64,000 nucleotides of DNA from Verrucomicrobiota bacterium (GTDB taxonomy: Bacteria > Verrucomicrobiota > Verrucomicrobiia > Palsa-1439), in NCBI GenBank assembly GCA_003152315.1, contig PLZV01000058.1, positions 1-64,000 on the forward strand. Direction: 5' to 3'. Position numbers and translations under genes: made by a program. The notes beneath the pieces were generated by a model. It worked only from the letters and a program-made list of their open reading frames with translations. It was not told where the DNA came from and ran no database searches. Numbering within the stretch: the first letter of the stretch is position 1; every line of letters begins with the position of its first letter. Below, piece after piece: positions 10,206-20,665 of the stretch.

Positions 10206-11171
10206 TCATTCCGCATCCGTGCGAGCGGTCTGCACCCGGGGCAGGACGTGCGCGTCAACGTCGGCGTCATTGCGCGGAACCCGCACGTCGCGAAACAACC
10301 ACCAATTCTCAACGTGATCGACTACCTCGCCGGGCCCGAGCCGGCTGACCGGCCCAAGTGTTTCGAGTTCGAGCATCTCCTTGTTTGTGAAAACTTCGAC
10401 CGAGCAACCCATGTCCGGATAGATCGCGGCCGGCTCGTGCCGGAAGGTTTTCAGGAACAATCGGCCGGCGCGCGCATAAGCGATCCAGCCGTCCGGGATT
10501 GCCGCACCGATCTTCTGCGGTTTGATTCTCGGTCCAGAGTCTTGCCGCAGTAAAATGTACTTGCAGCCCCACGTCCAGCGCGCGTCACTCATGTCGGTGT
10601 ACTTCCAGAGCGTCAACGAGTTGCCGGGTGGCAGGTCTTCCGGATGCGACCCGCGCGCCGGCAACGGCACAATGGCGGTCCCGCCGGGCGCCATTACCGT
10701 CAGCGCCCACGGCGCCAGGGTGACCGGTTGAGAATTAACGTTGCGAAGTCGGTGGGTGACGGTGGCGTGCGCCGCGTCCGATGCCAGGCGTACCTCGATC
10801 TCTTTCTGGATACCCGTCGTGGTTTCGACCGTTTGCACGAGCCGCACTGCCCCGTCTTCTTGTTCCAGTTTCACGGGCGAATTGTCGGGGAAGTACGTGC
10901 GCACTTTGTCTTCGGGTGCGTGCCAGAGCCGGTGCCCACCGTAGACGCGCCAATCCTCCCCACCCGTTCTTCCAAGCTCGTCAGGATACTCTTTGAATTC
11001 ATTCTCCGCGCCGATGAAACCGCAACGGATGACGCGCGGCCCGACATCGGTGGTGACAATCAGTTCCATCACGTCATTGGCCAGCCGATAGCAATTCGGC
11101 CAACGACCGTACACGATCGGTCGAACCTCAATTTCCTTCCGGTGATGTCGTTCTGTGCTGCCAATTCGCAT
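10206..11171 (-). CDS. Conserved mutarotase-like protein (DUF4380-type)
   Basis: The protein is 321 residues with no signal peptide. The conserved stretch WPNCYRLAND, then ELIVTTDVGPRVIR, EFKEYPDE, DWRVYGGHRLWHAPE and GGTAIVPLP resembles an uncharacterised family of galactose-mutarotase-like beta-sandwich proteins that I recall as DUF4380. These often occur in sugar-utilisation loci of Verrucomicrobia and Planctomycetes. A mutarotase role for freed sugars would fit the operon but is inferred. The ATG at 11171 has GGAG upstream; homology proper begins near residue 14, so the first residues may not be real. It sits between the binding-protein gene of the second importer and the fucosidase. Confidence 0.7.
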   Translation of the reverse strand: MRIGSTERHHRKEIEVRPIVYGRWPNCYRLANDVMELIVTTDVGPRVIRCGFIGAENEFKEYPDELGRTGGEDWRVYGGHRLWHAPEDKVRTYFPDNSPVKLEQEDGAVRLVQTVETTTGIQKEIEVRLASDAAHATVTHRLRNVNSQPVTLAPWALTVMAPGGTAIVPLPARGSHPEDLPPGNSLTLWKYTDMSDARWTWGCKYILLRQDSGPRIKPQKIGAAIPDGWIAYARAGRLFLKTFRHEPAAIYPDMGCSVEVFTNKEMLELETLGPVSRLGPGEVVDHVENWWLFRDVRVPRNDADVDAHVLPRVQTARTDAE

Positions 11172-11276
11172 TCGCCCAACTCCGCTTCTCAAGCACATTC
11201 GCTTCGTATTTCAACACCTGGCTGATTCGCGCGCGGTCCAATGGCGTGAGTGTAAGGTTGGCTCATCGGGTATTCG

Positions 11277-12335
11277 TTAGAAGTTGTATTGATCGATGTT
11301 GTCTTTGGTAAAGATCAGCGGTGGTCCGGCGATGACCAGGTTATTCTTCCCAAACCCCCGCCGTCCGAAGCCGGGCACGTCAAAAGAATTTCCCGTTTGC
11401 GCCGTGATCTTGTCGGTGGCCAATCCCACCGCGACATAAGCGGAGACGTAGCCTTCATCGGGCGGACTCCAGAGCGCGACCGCGGTAATGATATTGTCCT
11501 TAATATAGCGGCGAAGCTGGTTGGGGGTGCCGAGACCGGTGACAACGACGCCCCGGCCCCTGGCATTTGCCCCGCCGGGGTAGACCCCCGCAGCTTCGAC
11601 GGCCTTGGCGGCCTGTTCGATCCCCACGGAGGTCGGCGCAAGAATGGCGCGCAAATCCGGATACTTCGTGAGCAAGCCTTCGGCTTCGGTGCGACTCTTC
11701 TGCGGTTTGTCGTCGCCGTACACAATGTCCACGAGTTCCATCCGGGTGTACTTGGAATTCTTGAGGGCCTCTTTCATGCCTTGAATCCAATAATTCTGAT
11801 CGGGAGCGTCGGTGGTGGAGGAGAGGATGGCAAACCTGCCTTCGTAATGAATCAGTGAGCCCAGCAACTCGATCTGACTCGCCCCCAGCGTATCAAAATC
11901 ACACGGATAAACCGCGGCGTCGCGGTGCGACTCATTGCCGACAAGGTCAGTGTTCACCGTGACGACCTTGATACCGCGGGTACGCGCGTCGTCGAAGACC
12001 TGGTTCAACGCGTCGGAGCTGTTGGGCGAAATACAAATCACATTCACGCCCCGCTGCACCTGGTCCTTGATGAACGGGATCTGTGAGGTCGCGTCCGGAT
12101 TGGCAGGACCCGTGGTGAAAAACTCCGCCCCCAGTTCTTTGCAACCCTTCTCCAGACCGGCAACAACGCCATTAAAATATGGGTTGCCGGTATTCTTCGG
12201 GATGTAAACGACACGAACAGGGCCGGACGCCGCGGCGGCAACGGATGTTGTCCCCGGATTCGATGCAGCCTCGCGCTTCTGGCAACTGGTCGTCCCGGTC
12301 ACGAGAAACAACAACAGCGTTAACTTCCGGAACAT
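11277..12335 (-). CDS. rhaS: Rhamnose-type ABC transporter binding lipoprotein (RhaS-like)
   Basis: The 352-residue protein starts with a signal sequence ending in GTTSC, a slightly atypical lipobox, so it is probably lipid-anchored. The mature part follows the RhaS/LsrB pattern: YIPKNTGNPYFNGV, ANPDATSQI, ISPNSSDAL, DQNYWIQGMKE, VVYGDD-like VDIVYGDD, SVGIEQAAKAVE and the C-terminal ITKDN-like FTKDNIDQYNF. A strong AAGGAGAAGG precedes the ATG at 12335, and the gene overlaps the permease before it by 16 bases. With two permeases and an ATPase it forms a complete importer. L-rhamnose is the likely substrate given the neighbouring alpha-L-rhamnosidase; AI-2 is a less likely alternative. Confidence 0.9.
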   Translation of the reverse strand: MFRKLTLLLFLVTGTTSCQKREAASNPGTTSVAAAASGPVRVVYIPKNTGNPYFNGVVAGLEKGCKELGAEFFTTGPANPDATSQIPFIKDQVQRGVNVICISPNSSDALNQVFDDARTRGIKVVTVNTDLVGNESHRDAAVYPCDFDTLGASQIELLGSLIHYEGRFAILSSTTDAPDQNYWIQGMKEALKNSKYTRMELVDIVYGDDKPQKSRTEAEGLLTKYPDLRAILAPTSVGIEQAAKAVEAAGVYPGGANARGRGVVVTGLGTPNQLRRYIKDNIITAVALWSPPDEGYVSAYVAVGLATDKITAQTGNSFDVPGFGRRGFGKNNLVIAGPPLIFTKDNIDQYNF

Positions 12336-13333
12336 GACCCTTCTCCTTTGCTTGCGGTCCATTTTCGAAATCTCGCGAAACAATTCCCCATTAGCACGGC
12401 AACGATCAGCAAGGCGCCGCTGGCGGTCGCTTGATACTCAGCTTTGACATTGGCCACTCCCATTCCCGTTTGCAACACAGCAATCAGAAACAACGCCAGT
12501 ACCGACCCCGTGACCGTCCCGCGTCCGCCAAAAATACTCGCACCGCCCAGGACGACCGCCGTGATCACATCCAATTCCAAGCCGAGGGCATGATCATAGC
12601 GCGCCACACCCAAACGCGAAATCATTATCATTGCGGCCATGGCTGAGAATACCCCCGACATGACAAACACCGAGATCGTGACCTGCGCAACGGGTACGCC
12701 CGAATACCGCGCCGCTTCCGCGTTCGTACCCATGGCGAAGACCCACGTGCCGAAAACGGTTTTGTGCAGCACCAAGCCGAGCGCCACCGCGAGACCAAGA
12801 AAAAGCACCAACGGCACGGGCAACAGCGTCCCTGCAATTGCGACCCGTTCGATACCTGTAAACCACGCCGGCAGGCTCACGGAGTGGTCCCCCAAGAGCA
12901 CCTGCGCGAGGCCCCGGTACAGGGCCATCGTTGCCAGGGTCACCACGAGCGACGGCAATCCCAGTTGGGCCACGATAACACCATTGATTCCACCCAAGAG
13001 AGCGCCCAGCAACGGCGCGAGAAACACCAGCGGGAGGAGCGGTACGCCCAGCTTCACGTGCAGCGTCGCAATGCTCGTCCCCACCAATGCCAGTATCGAA
13101 GCGCACGACAAATCGATGTGTCCCGCCACAATCACAAATGTCATCGCCAACGCCATCAATCCCACTTCCATGTAGAGCGAACTGCGGTCGAGCAAATACG
13201 CCGCGTCGAGGAACCGAGGCACAAACGCCGCACTCACCCCGAACGCCACGACGAGCAGCGCCGCCGTGATCGATTCCGGCGTCGCCATCCATCTCGGGAC
13301 AGTCCTCCTTCCCGTTGCCAGCACCTCGTTCAT
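12320..13333 (-). CDS. rhaQ: Rhamnose-type ABC transporter permease 2 (RhaQ-like)
   Basis: The 337-residue membrane protein has a run of hydrophobic segments and the CUT2 permease motifs AGHIDLSCASILAL near residue 70 and GGASIFGGRGTVTGS near residue 265. It pairs with the permease at 13330-14304 to make a heterodimeric channel, as in RhaPQ or LsrCD. The ATG at 13333 overlaps the stop of that gene as ATGA. Its own 3' end runs 16 bases into the binding-protein gene. Rhamnose specificity is inferred from the set and the neighbouring GH106. Confidence 0.9.
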   Translation of the reverse strand: MNEVLATGRRTVPRWMATPESITAALLVVAFGVSAAFVPRFLDAAYLLDRSSLYMEVGLMALAMTFVIVAGHIDLSCASILALVGTSIATLHVKLGVPLLPLVFLAPLLGALLGGINGVIVAQLGLPSLVVTLATMALYRGLAQVLLGDHSVSLPAWFTGIERVAIAGTLLPVPLVLFLGLAVALGLVLHKTVFGTWVFAMGTNAEAARYSGVPVAQVTISVFVMSGVFSAMAAMIMISRLGVARYDHALGLELDVITAVVLGGASIFGGRGTVTGSVLALFLIAVLQTGMGVANVKAEYQATASGALLIVAVLMGNCFARFRKWTASKGEGSCSGS

Positions 13334-14304
13334 GCCTTTCTGAACCGCGTTCCCATCCAATGGTCGAATATCACCGCCACCAGAATCACCAAGCCGTACG
13401 TTGTCCCCTGCCATGCGTCGGCGATATTGAGCACCGTCAGCGCGGTGGAGATTGTTCCGAGTAGCAGGCAGCCCAGCACCACGCCCGCAACCGTACCCGA
13501 CCCGCCAAACACGCTCACACCCCCAACGACCACCGCCGAAATTGCAATCAACTCAAACCCGCTGCCGATTGCCGCGGGATTGATCGTTCCGAAGCGCGAC
13601 GCATAGAGCACTCCCGCCAGACCTGAACCCAATCCACTGAGCACGTAAACCAGAAACGTCACGCGGCGCACGGGGATGCCTCGCAGCCAGGCTGCTTCGG
13701 GATTGCCGCCGATAGCGTAGATATCCCGCCCGACCCGCGTGAACCGCAAGAACAACAAGGTCCCTGCGGCTGCCAGAATCGCAAAGACCACCACCCACGG
13801 CACCAGCGTCTGGCCGAACGGCCCGTCAATCGACCAGCGCCCTAACTCGCGCGGCAGGTTGTATTCGTCCACCTGTACGCCGCGGCTGACGATGTGCACG
13901 AGTCCGCGATACGCCCCCAATGTCCCCAGCGTAGCCACAATCGCTGGCACATTGCCATAGGCGATGAGCAGGCCGTTGACTGCGCCGAGCGTTGCGCCAA
14001 GCGCAATTCCCAACACCATCGCCCCGTAGACTCCGATACCCGGATGATCCCGTAGCGCGATGCCGACGGCCATCCCCGCCAGCCCCATCATCGAGCCGAC
14101 CGACACATCCACGCCGCGCGTGAGCATCACCATCATCTCGCCCATCGCCACCACCACCAGCAACGGAATCCAGAGCAGGATACTGCGAAACACGCCGGCC
14201 GTGAGAAACTTCGGCTGCACCAGCGCCGTTACCGCGCAAATCAGAACCCACAACGCCAGCGTTGGTAGTTCCCGTACTTCAACCAGCCGCCATCGATTAT
14301 TCAC
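13330..14304 (-). CDS. rhaP: Rhamnose-type ABC transporter permease 1 (RhaP-like)
   Basis: The 324-residue membrane protein shows [16 protein letters not shown] near residue 63, [25 protein letters not shown] and [14 protein letters not shown], all standard for CUT2 permeases. It begins with a GTG at 14304 that overlaps the ATPase gene by eight bases; no better start exists before the first membrane segment. It belongs with the ATPase, second permease and RhaS-like protein in one transcription unit. Confidence 0.9.
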   Translation of the reverse strand: MNNRWRLVEVRELPTLALWVLICAVTALVQPKFLTAGVFRSILLWIPLLVVVAMGEMMVMLTRGVDVSVGSMMGLAGMAVGIALRDHPGIGVYGAMVLGIALGATLGAVNGLLIAYGNVPAIVATLGTLGAYRGLVHIVSRGVQVDEYNLPRELGRWSIDGPFGQTLVPWVVVFAILAAAGTLLFLRFTRVGRDIYAIGGNPEAAWLRGIPVRRVTFLVYVLSGLGSGLAGVLYASRFGTINPAAIGSGFELIAISAVVVGGVSVFGGSGTVAGVVLGCLLLGTISTALTVLNIADAWQGTTYGLVILVAVIFDHWMGTRFRKA

Positions 14305-15802
14305 GCAACACCTGTCCCGTTGCCGCGGCGATGACCCGTTCCGCTGTCGCTTCCTCCCGAGGGAACTCGGCCACGATCCGACCTTCGCGCATCACCAGGA
14401 TACGGTCGCTCATCGCCAGTACTTCCAGCAGGTCCGAAGAAATCATCAACACCGCCATCCCTTCGGCCGCCAATTCACTGACCAGCCGGTGCACCTCCGC
14501 TTTCGCACTGATGTCGATGCCGCGGGTCGGTTCATCGAGAAGCATCACTTTGGGTTTGGTCGCCAGCCACTTGGACAGCACGACCTTCTGCTGGTTGCCG
14601 CCCGACAACTCCCGTATCGGCTGGTCAATGCCGCGCAACTTCACATCGAGGCGCTTGACTCCGATGCGCGCGACGTCCCGCGCCATCGCATCTCGCCGCC
14701 AACCAAACCTGGCGAGACGGTCGACAATCGCCAGCGTCGTGTTCTGCCAAACGCTCATAGGCATCAGCAAGCCGTGGCGTTGACGCTCCTCTGGTACCAG
14801 CGCCAACCCCTTCTTCATCGCCCCGCGTGGCCCGGCGACCTGGACCGCCTGGCCGCCGATACGAATTTCGCCCGCATCGATCTTCTCGATCCCGAAAATG
14901 GCGCGCGCGACTTCCGTTCGTCCGGCGCCGACCAACCCTGCCAGGCCGACCACCTCGCCGGCGCGCACCTGCAAAGTGATGTCCGAGAATTGGCCGGCAC
15001 ACGTCAACCGACGCGTTTCCAGCGCGATCGAACCAATCGCATGTTTCACATCCTTCGCAAACAACGCTGCCAGCGGACGGCCGACCATAAGTCGCAGAAT
15101 TTCATCAATCGACGTCTCCTTCGTCAGTCGTTGGCCGACAATCTCGCCGTCGCGCAATACGGTGATTCGGTCGCAGATTTCGAAGATTTCCTCCAACCGA
15201 TGTCCGATGAATGCCAGTGCCGCGCCCCGGTCGCGCAATTGCCGCAGGATGCCGAACAACCTCTCCACTTCGCTCGGCGTCAACGCCGCGGTCGTCTCGT
15301 CCATCAGCAAAATCTTCGCGTGCTGCGACAGCGCCGAGGCCATCTCCACCATTTGTTGATCGGCGATCGACAAGCCGCGCACTTTCGCCCGAGGATCGAT
15401 TTTCACGCCGAGCGATTCAAGAATCTCCGCCGCCTCGCGGTGCACGGCATTCCAGTCAATCCGACCGTGGCGGCGCGGCTGGCGACCAATGAAAATGTTT
15501 TCCGCCACGCTCAAATCAGGAAACGTCAGCGGCTCCTGGTGGATCAGCGCAATTCCCTGCGCGATGGCATCGCAGGGACGGTGAAAATGAACGGTGCGCC
15601 CGTTGACCTGGACTGTCCCGGCGCGCGGCGTGTGCACGCCGCCAATGATCCTCGCCAGCGTCGATTTGCCGGCACCGTTCTCTCCGACCAAAGCATGAAT
15701 CTCACCCGGGAGCAGATCGAGACTGGCATTTTTGAGCACATCCACGCCTTCGAACGCCTTGTACAGGCCAACAGCTTTGACAAGCGGGACTTGTTCACCC
15801 AT
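14297..15802 (-). CDS. rhaT: Rhamnose-type ABC transporter ATP-binding protein (RhaT-like)
   Basis: The 501-residue protein has two ABC domains. The first carries GENGAGKST near residue 40, LSIADQQ and [10 protein letters not shown]. The second carries [16 protein letters not shown] and [10 protein letters not shown]. The order ATPase, two permeases, binding protein matches LsrACDB/RhaTPQS systems. The ATG at 15802 overlaps the end of the rhamnosidase gene by eight bases and has GGTGA upstream; an ATG four codons earlier is also possible, and the longer open frame is a shadow of the rhamnosidase gene. The name refers to the ABC ATPase, not to the E. coli rhamnose-proton symporter of the same symbol. 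Confidence 0.93.
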   Translation of the reverse strand: MGEQVPLVKAVGLYKAFEGVDVLKNASLDLLPGEIHALVGENGAGKSTLARIIGGVHTPRAGTVQVNGRTVHFHRPCDAIAQGIALIHQEPLTFPDLSVAENIFIGRQPRRHGRIDWNAVHREAAEILESLGVKIDPRAKVRGLSIADQQMVEMASALSQHAKILLMDETTAALTPSEVERLFGILRQLRDRGAALAFIGHRLEEIFEICDRITVLRDGEIVGQRLTKETSIDEILRLMVGRPLAALFAKDVKHAIGSIALETRRLTCAGQFSDITLQVRAGEVVGLAGLVGAGRTEVARAIFGIEKIDAGEIRIGGQAVQVAGPRGAMKKGLALVPEERQRHGLLMPMSVWQNTTLAIVDRLARFGWRRDAMARDVARIGVKRLDVKLRGIDQPIRELSGGNQQKVVLSKWLATKPKVMLLDEPTRGIDISAKAEVHRLVSELAAEGMAVLMISSDLLEVLAMSDRILVMREGRIVAEFPREEATAERVIAAATGQVLRE

Positions 15803-18500
15803 GGGAATCACCATTAGCCAGCAACCGCACCGGGCCGAGAAGACCGCTGGAATGCACTTGTGCCTGAGCTGGGTCGTAATCCCTGTAGGCACGGTTGACG
15901 AAAAAATATCCCGGCCATTTGCCCGGACCTTTCCAGTCGGCGGCGGCAGCGGCGATGGCGTTTTCTGTTCGGTTCGCCACCCTGATGACAATCTCGTTTT
16001 CCCCGGTGTGGACCAGACCGGTGACCTCGACTCGAAACGGGGCCTCGAAAACGGTCCCCGCCGACTTTCCGTTTACGCACAAGGACGCGACATCGCACAC
16101 CGTACCCAGATCCAGAAACACACCGCCTTGCGGTTCATGCGAGAGGTGGAATCTTGTTCGATAGATCGCCGTGCCAGCAAAGTGTTTCAAGTCGTTCATT
16201 TTCGACCAATCAATCAACTCGGGAAACTCCCTAACAAACGACTTGCGCCCATCGATGTGCTGAAACTCGACGCGCCAGGGGCCTTTTATCGCGACGAGTG
16301 AAGTGGCGTCGCCTGTCAGAACTGATACGAGACCTGTGGCGGGCTTGTCGCGTCGGATCATTGCCAGGCGTGATTCCTTCGGACCGATCGCGATCTCAGC
16401 TATCACACGGTCACCCTCGATGCGGTAAGGAGCGAGTTCTATCTTCCCGCTGTGAGCGTTCCAGAGTTCCAAACAGCCCTTGGCGCGGAAGGAGAACGCC
16501 TGGCGAATGGAATTCTCGGGCTGTGGATTATTCAGCAGGAACAGATCATAATCGGCTCCCTGACGGTGCAACCAGCGGACCGGAAGCTGATCGTCGGCTT
16601 TCAACTGCGGTTCGACGCCGATGCTCTGCAGAGCGGAAGTGATACCTTGGTTATCCACCCAATACGCGGCCCCTTTGCCAATCTCTCGCGACTGTGTTCC
16701 TGTCTTGTCGGGGAAAAGATCGACAACAATTCGGTGGAGTTTGGCCGTCTGAGTGTCATGATCCTTAAAGCCCGGGACTTCCGACGGTAATCGCAATGCC
16801 ACAACTGTGAGACCTCCCTCAACGAGGGTCTGAACCTTCTCGAGCGTCTCCAGCGGCATCGCCGCCGCGTCCAGAATCAGTACGCGGTAACGACCGAATC
16901 CCGTCATGAGACGGTCACCGTCCATTCTCGCGGACTGGCAGAGGACTCGATCCGTCAAGCGGTCGGACAGCCAGGATGTTCCTTGCGGAGAATTGTGGGT
17001 GCCATACTCGCAGACGTCCGCGACGGGTTGGCCGGACCGGAGTAGCAGGCTGTTGCGGCCCATGTAATCTGCCAGGACACGAAAGTAGGGCCAGAAAGAA
17101 TTGTTATGGTCGATCTCACAAGCGGCATAAAAATCCCATCCAGGAAAGCCGGCTGCCGGCGGTGAATAGCTATATCCGTGAAACACCAGTTGGCTGGCGC
17201 CGTTGGCAAAGATCGTATCCGCCTGTTGGCGGAGATCGTGCATGGTCATCCGCCAATGTTCCGTCAACCACGTGAAGCTCTCACAAGAAACCACGGGATG
17301 CCCGTAAACATGCCCCGCCGCCCGTGCCAGGTCGGCTCCGATCGGTACGTCTCCCGGCGCTTTGAAGTTCATCTCGAACTCGGGAATATCCGCCATGCCA
17401 TAGGAATCTTCCCAGTCGGTCGGACTGCCGTGAGCTTGCGCGCGTGACTGCAGGCCGTGCTGGTGGCACCAGCGGGTCAGTTCGCCGTAGCAATTCTCCG
17501 TGATCAGCTCACGCAACGTTTGGTCGTAGTCCCACCGAATCTGCGAGGCGATACCTTCATCGGAACCGCTGATCATGTGAAGGTACGGAGTCAGATCGTA
17601 GCCGCGCCGCGTGCGAAACTGTTGGAGAAAATCGGTTGTCCATGTGGGCCTGCCGAGTTCCCAACTATCGATGAAGAGGCTCTCGAACGTGCTGCCGGTA
17701 AGATTGCCGACTCGGTTCAGCACCGGCTGGACGCAGTGGTTCAGGTGAAAATCCATCGCGGACGCGCTCAGGTGATCCAGCACCGGACCTTTGTCCCGGG
17801 GATTGACCCGTTTGTGCGGGCCGACGCCACCGAGCTTCGCCCAAAAACACGTCAGCAACCATTTGCCTTCCGGCACGGACACGGAGATTTGACCATCGGC
17901 CGGTAGTTCGTTTGTCACCACCTTCGCCGGCTCGACGCTGCCAACGCGTCGTAGCGTCACGGCCACCACCGGACCACGCGGCTGGAAAATTGCGTGACCC
18001 TCGCCCGCGCCATCGAGTGAAACTGTTTGTGAGTCCAGGCTCTGACCGGCGTGCTCGTTGTCGACCCACGGTCCGGCATACGGCCAGCCGCTTCCGGGAG
18101 TCAGGTCCACCTTCAGGCCCAGCTTGGCGGCTTCTTCGATGCACGCCGCGACACGGTCAGCCCATTCCGGCGACGCGTACACAACTGGCTTGTGACCGCG
18201 CACGATCGGCAACGCATCATAAAGGGACTGGATCTCCACACCCGCCAGACCCTGCTCCTTCATCCCCCTCAATTCGCGGGCCAATTCCTTCCGTGTTACG
18301 GCTCCGCCGAACCACCAGTAGCGTGTGCGCGGTCGATATTCCATCGGTGGATCGGCAAAGTCGCGCTGAAGCTGCGCCGCTGTCGGCAGGATGTCCGCCA
18401 CGGACACGGTGGAAAGGAGGCCACCGACCACGATGGCACAAAGCGTGAACCGATTCCTGGCCGATGTTCTCAGGGCATCGAATTGGAACAGGCGTTTCAT
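15795..18500 (-). CDS. Alpha-L-rhamnosidase, GH106, exported
   Basis: The 901-residue protein starts with a signal peptide of about 38 residues (hydrophobic core FTLCAIVVGGLLSTVS). It then shows the GH106 N-terminal signature RPRTRYWWFGGAVT, with KEQGLAGVEIQ and DLTPGSGWPYAGPW. SFIDSWE-like LFIDSWELG and the EFEMNFK region belong to the catalytic barrel. A C-terminal beta-sandwich (about 790-900) resembles the galactose-binding fold of GH2-like enzymes. It would release alpha-L-rhamnose for the importer encoded directly downstream, whose ATPase gene overlaps it by eight bases. Confidence 0.88.
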   Translation of the reverse strand: MKRLFQFDALRTSARNRFTLCAIVVGGLLSTVSVADILPTAAQLQRDFADPPMEYRPRTRYWWFGGAVTRKELARELRGMKEQGLAGVEIQSLYDALPIVRGHKPVVYASPEWADRVAACIEEAAKLGLKVDLTPGSGWPYAGPWVDNEHAGQSLDSQTVSLDGAGEGHAIFQPRGPVVAVTLRRVGSVEPAKVVTNELPADGQISVSVPEGKWLLTCFWAKLGGVGPHKRVNPRDKGPVLDHLSASAMDFHLNHCVQPVLNRVGNLTGSTFESLFIDSWELGRPTWTTDFLQQFRTRRGYDLTPYLHMISGSDEGIASQIRWDYDQTLRELITENCYGELTRWCHQHGLQSRAQAHGSPTDWEDSYGMADIPEFEMNFKAPGDVPIGADLARAAGHVYGHPVVSCESFTWLTEHWRMTMHDLRQQADTIFANGASQLVFHGYSYSPPAAGFPGWDFYAACEIDHNNSFWPYFRVLADYMGRNSLLLRSGQPVADVCEYGTHNSPQGTSWLSDRLTDRVLCQSARMDGDRLMTGFGRYRVLILDAAAMPLETLEKVQTLVEGGLTVVALRLPSEVPGFKDHDTQTAKLHRIVVDLFPDKTGTQSREIGKGAAYWVDNQGITSALQSIGVEPQLKADDQLPVRWLHRQGADYDLFLLNNPQPENSIRQAFSFRAKGCLELWNAHSGKIELAPYRIEGDRVIAEIAIGPKESRLAMIRRDKPATGLVSVLTGDATSLVAIKGPWRVEFQHIDGRKSFVREFPELIDWSKMNDLKHFAGTAIYRTRFHLSHEPQGGVFLDLGTVCDVASLCVNGKSAGTVFEAPFRVEVTGLVHTGENEIVIRVANRTENAIAAAAADWKGPGKWPGYFFVNRAYRDYDPAQAQVHSSGLLGPVRLLANGDSHG

Positions 18501-18526
18501 TTGTTTTGTGCCGCGAACTCGCTGGC

Positions 18527-20665
18527 CTAGGGCGCGGGTTTCAATCCCTCCCAGTGGACGACCCATTGCCCGTTGTCGGGAAAGCCGGGTGCGTGCTTCT
18601 TCGGCGCGCCGTCCCAGCCCGCGGCCATCATCGCGACCGCGTACAGCAGGCCGCCGTTGCCGGGCAAGTAGATGGTCAGGTCGGGACGCTGGTAATTGTG
18701 ACCATTGATTTGGTAGTGGTTCTTCGGCGCATCGAGCAGCAATGCGTCCACGGCCAGCTCCGGTTCACCCAGACGCGCGGCGCACATGGCAACCATCGGA
18801 TAGTCCCAGCCCCATGTGTCGGGCCAGTTCCAATTGCCCCAAATCCAATGGAGCGTGCGCCGCATGGTCTCCGGGTCCACGTCCGGTCCCGGCAACATCC
18901 CCAGCGCGGCCGTCACCGAAGGATGATCATTCACCCATTTTTTTTGAGAATACGTTTCCGTTGCCGTCTCCGTGAATAAATATTTGTCGTCGGCAACCGG
19001 AGGTTTGGCCAGATGTTGCAGTACCTCGTCCCACTTCTCGACGCGCGGCAAGCCGAGCCGCTCACGCCATTGCTGCGCCACCTGCAGACCCCAGCGCCAG
19101 TAGGTCAGTTCGAAGGTCGGATCCAATGTGTGGTCCTTCGGGAAGATTTCCTGCGCACACTGCAATATCGGCCCCAGCACATACCGCTTCGTGTCCTTGT
19201 CCCAAGCGGGGTAGGACGCCATGAACTCGGCCGTTTCGAAAACGATTCCCTTGTACTTCTCCAACGTGGCGCGATCCGAATGAGTCCGGTAGCACAACTC
19301 CGCATAGAAAATCGGGTGCGGTTGTTGCCAGATCAGAAACGGTCCCACCGGCGATGGTGATTCGGCGCCGCTTGGGTTGGTCATCTTGGGCCAGCGCGCG
19401 CCGGTGTATCCCTGCCGCTTTGCCGTGCCCTCTGCGCGCGGCAGGATGGACTGATAGTATCCGAGGCTCTTTTCCAAGAGCGGGAGGCGGTTCCACAATG
19501 CGAAATGAGCCGCATGCCACCAGTGCATCTCCAAGTGGAACTTCCCGTACCAACTATTGTACGCCAGCCCGGTCTCTTGTGGAGGATAACTCCCGGCACA
19601 CTGAATGGCTGTCAGATATTGCGACAACACGATGCGCCGCTCGAGCTCCGGCCACCGTGAATCCTTGCTCCCGGACAAATCAATCGCGCCGCCCGTGCTC
19701 CAAAATCTGTTCCAGTGGTCGCGCACGCCGTCGCGGACCTGGTCGAAGGACGGTAACGTGGTGCTATCCGGCTTCGGGGTAAAGACACAGGCAAACTCCA
19801 GAGCACCGGCATCCTTTGCCGGTGTGAGCACGAAGGTGTGTTTCGCCACTTCGGCGAGCGTTGCCCCCACTGTCCAGCCTGCGGCGACGAAGTAAGAGTC
19901 GTTGTCCAGCTTGCGCACGAACGTCGCCCCCCTTGGTAGATCCTGACTCAAGCTGGTCTCGTGCGCGTCTGGTTTTGTCCAGTCCGCCGTGCTCGTGTCG
20001 CCGGTGCCGTACGGAAACTGCAGTCGAACGCCAAGCCGCCCCTGGTGCAACAGTGGCGACACCACGCGCACGGCGAGCAAATCACGCACGGGATGACAGA
20101 TCGTCTCCACGTCCACTGGTTTACCCTCGAATTTGAAATGACTGACGAGTATGCCGTCCCACAAGTTCAGGGTCTGCGCGATGTCCGTCAGGTCGTTCGT
20201 CGTCACCGTCGAACCATCCGCTTTGGTCAGTTGAAAACCGATACGACCGAGATGAAGCCGGTGCGGATTGGCGCGCAGCCAGGTTGTTTCGGCGGTGCGT
20301 TGATTGCCGGGTACATCAGCGTAGCCCACCCTGCGGTCAAGCAGATCAATGAATTCCCGGAAATGGAATTTGTCGATGCTCCAACCGTGCGGATTTGGCG
20401 ACGTGTGCCAGCCCCATTGCGAGAGCGTGCCGAGCGGAATCGTCTTCTCGTAGGCCTCGGCGAACGTCTGCAGCCCGGTCACATCCGCCGTGAATGCAAA
20501 CTCGCCGTTGCCAACTTGCAGCGGGTTTTCTGGATCGAGTTTGGCAAGCACGATATTGTGCCGCACCACCAACGCGTGGCGGTCGATCGCCGGTGTGTCC
20601 ACAACTCCAAACGCCGTTGTTGCGAGTACGCACAAAATACCGGCCCATTGGTAGTGCCTGTTCAT
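18527..20665 (-). CDS. Exported six-hairpin glycosidase, GH65/GH95-like
   Basis: The 712-residue protein has a signal peptide (WAGILCVLATTAFGV) and an N-terminal beta-sandwich, followed from about residue 330 by an alpha/alpha-barrel. Recognisable segments are AYNSWYGKFHLEMHWWHAA, GYTGARWPKM, LIWQQPHPI and the C-terminal APKNHYQINGHNYQ. This pattern occurs in proteins usually labelled GH65 or, more loosely, related to GH95 fucosidases. Substrate is unknown; an exo-activity on fucose- or rhamnose-bearing chains fits the context. The ATG at 20665 is supported by an ATGA overlap with the end of the DapA-like pseudogene; an ATG at 20692 is the alternative. Confidence 0.75.
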   Translation of the reverse strand: MNRHYQWAGILCVLATTAFGVVDTPAIDRHALVVRHNIVLAKLDPENPLQVGNGEFAFTADVTGLQTFAEAYEKTIPLGTLSQWGWHTSPNPHGWSIDKFHFREFIDLLDRRVGYADVPGNQRTAETTWLRANPHRLHLGRIGFQLTKADGSTVTTNDLTDIAQTLNLWDGILVSHFKFEGKPVDVETICHPVRDLLAVRVVSPLLHQGRLGVRLQFPYGTGDTSTADWTKPDAHETSLSQDLPRGATFVRKLDNDSYFVAAGWTVGATLAEVAKHTFVLTPAKDAGALEFACVFTPKPDSTTLPSFDQVRDGVRDHWNRFWSTGGAIDLSGSKDSRWPELERRIVLSQYLTAIQCAGSYPPQETGLAYNSWYGKFHLEMHWWHAAHFALWNRLPLLEKSLGYYQSILPRAEGTAKRQGYTGARWPKMTNPSGAESPSPVGPFLIWQQPHPIFYAELCYRTHSDRATLEKYKGIVFETAEFMASYPAWDKDTKRYVLGPILQCAQEIFPKDHTLDPTFELTYWRWGLQVAQQWRERLGLPRVEKWDEVLQHLAKPPVADDKYLFTETATETYSQKKWVNDHPSVTAALGMLPGPDVDPETMRRTLHWIWGNWNWPDTWGWDYPMVAMCAARLGEPELAVDALLLDAPKNHYQINGHNYQRPDLTIYLPGNGGLLYAVAMMAAGWDGAPKKHAPGFPDNGQWVVHWEGLKPAP

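Noticed and set aside
14060-15817. 585-codon open frame on the plus strand opposite the RhaT-like ATPase
   Set aside because: The opposite strand has two full ABC domains; this frame has low-complexity His/Arg/Gln composition and no family resemblance.
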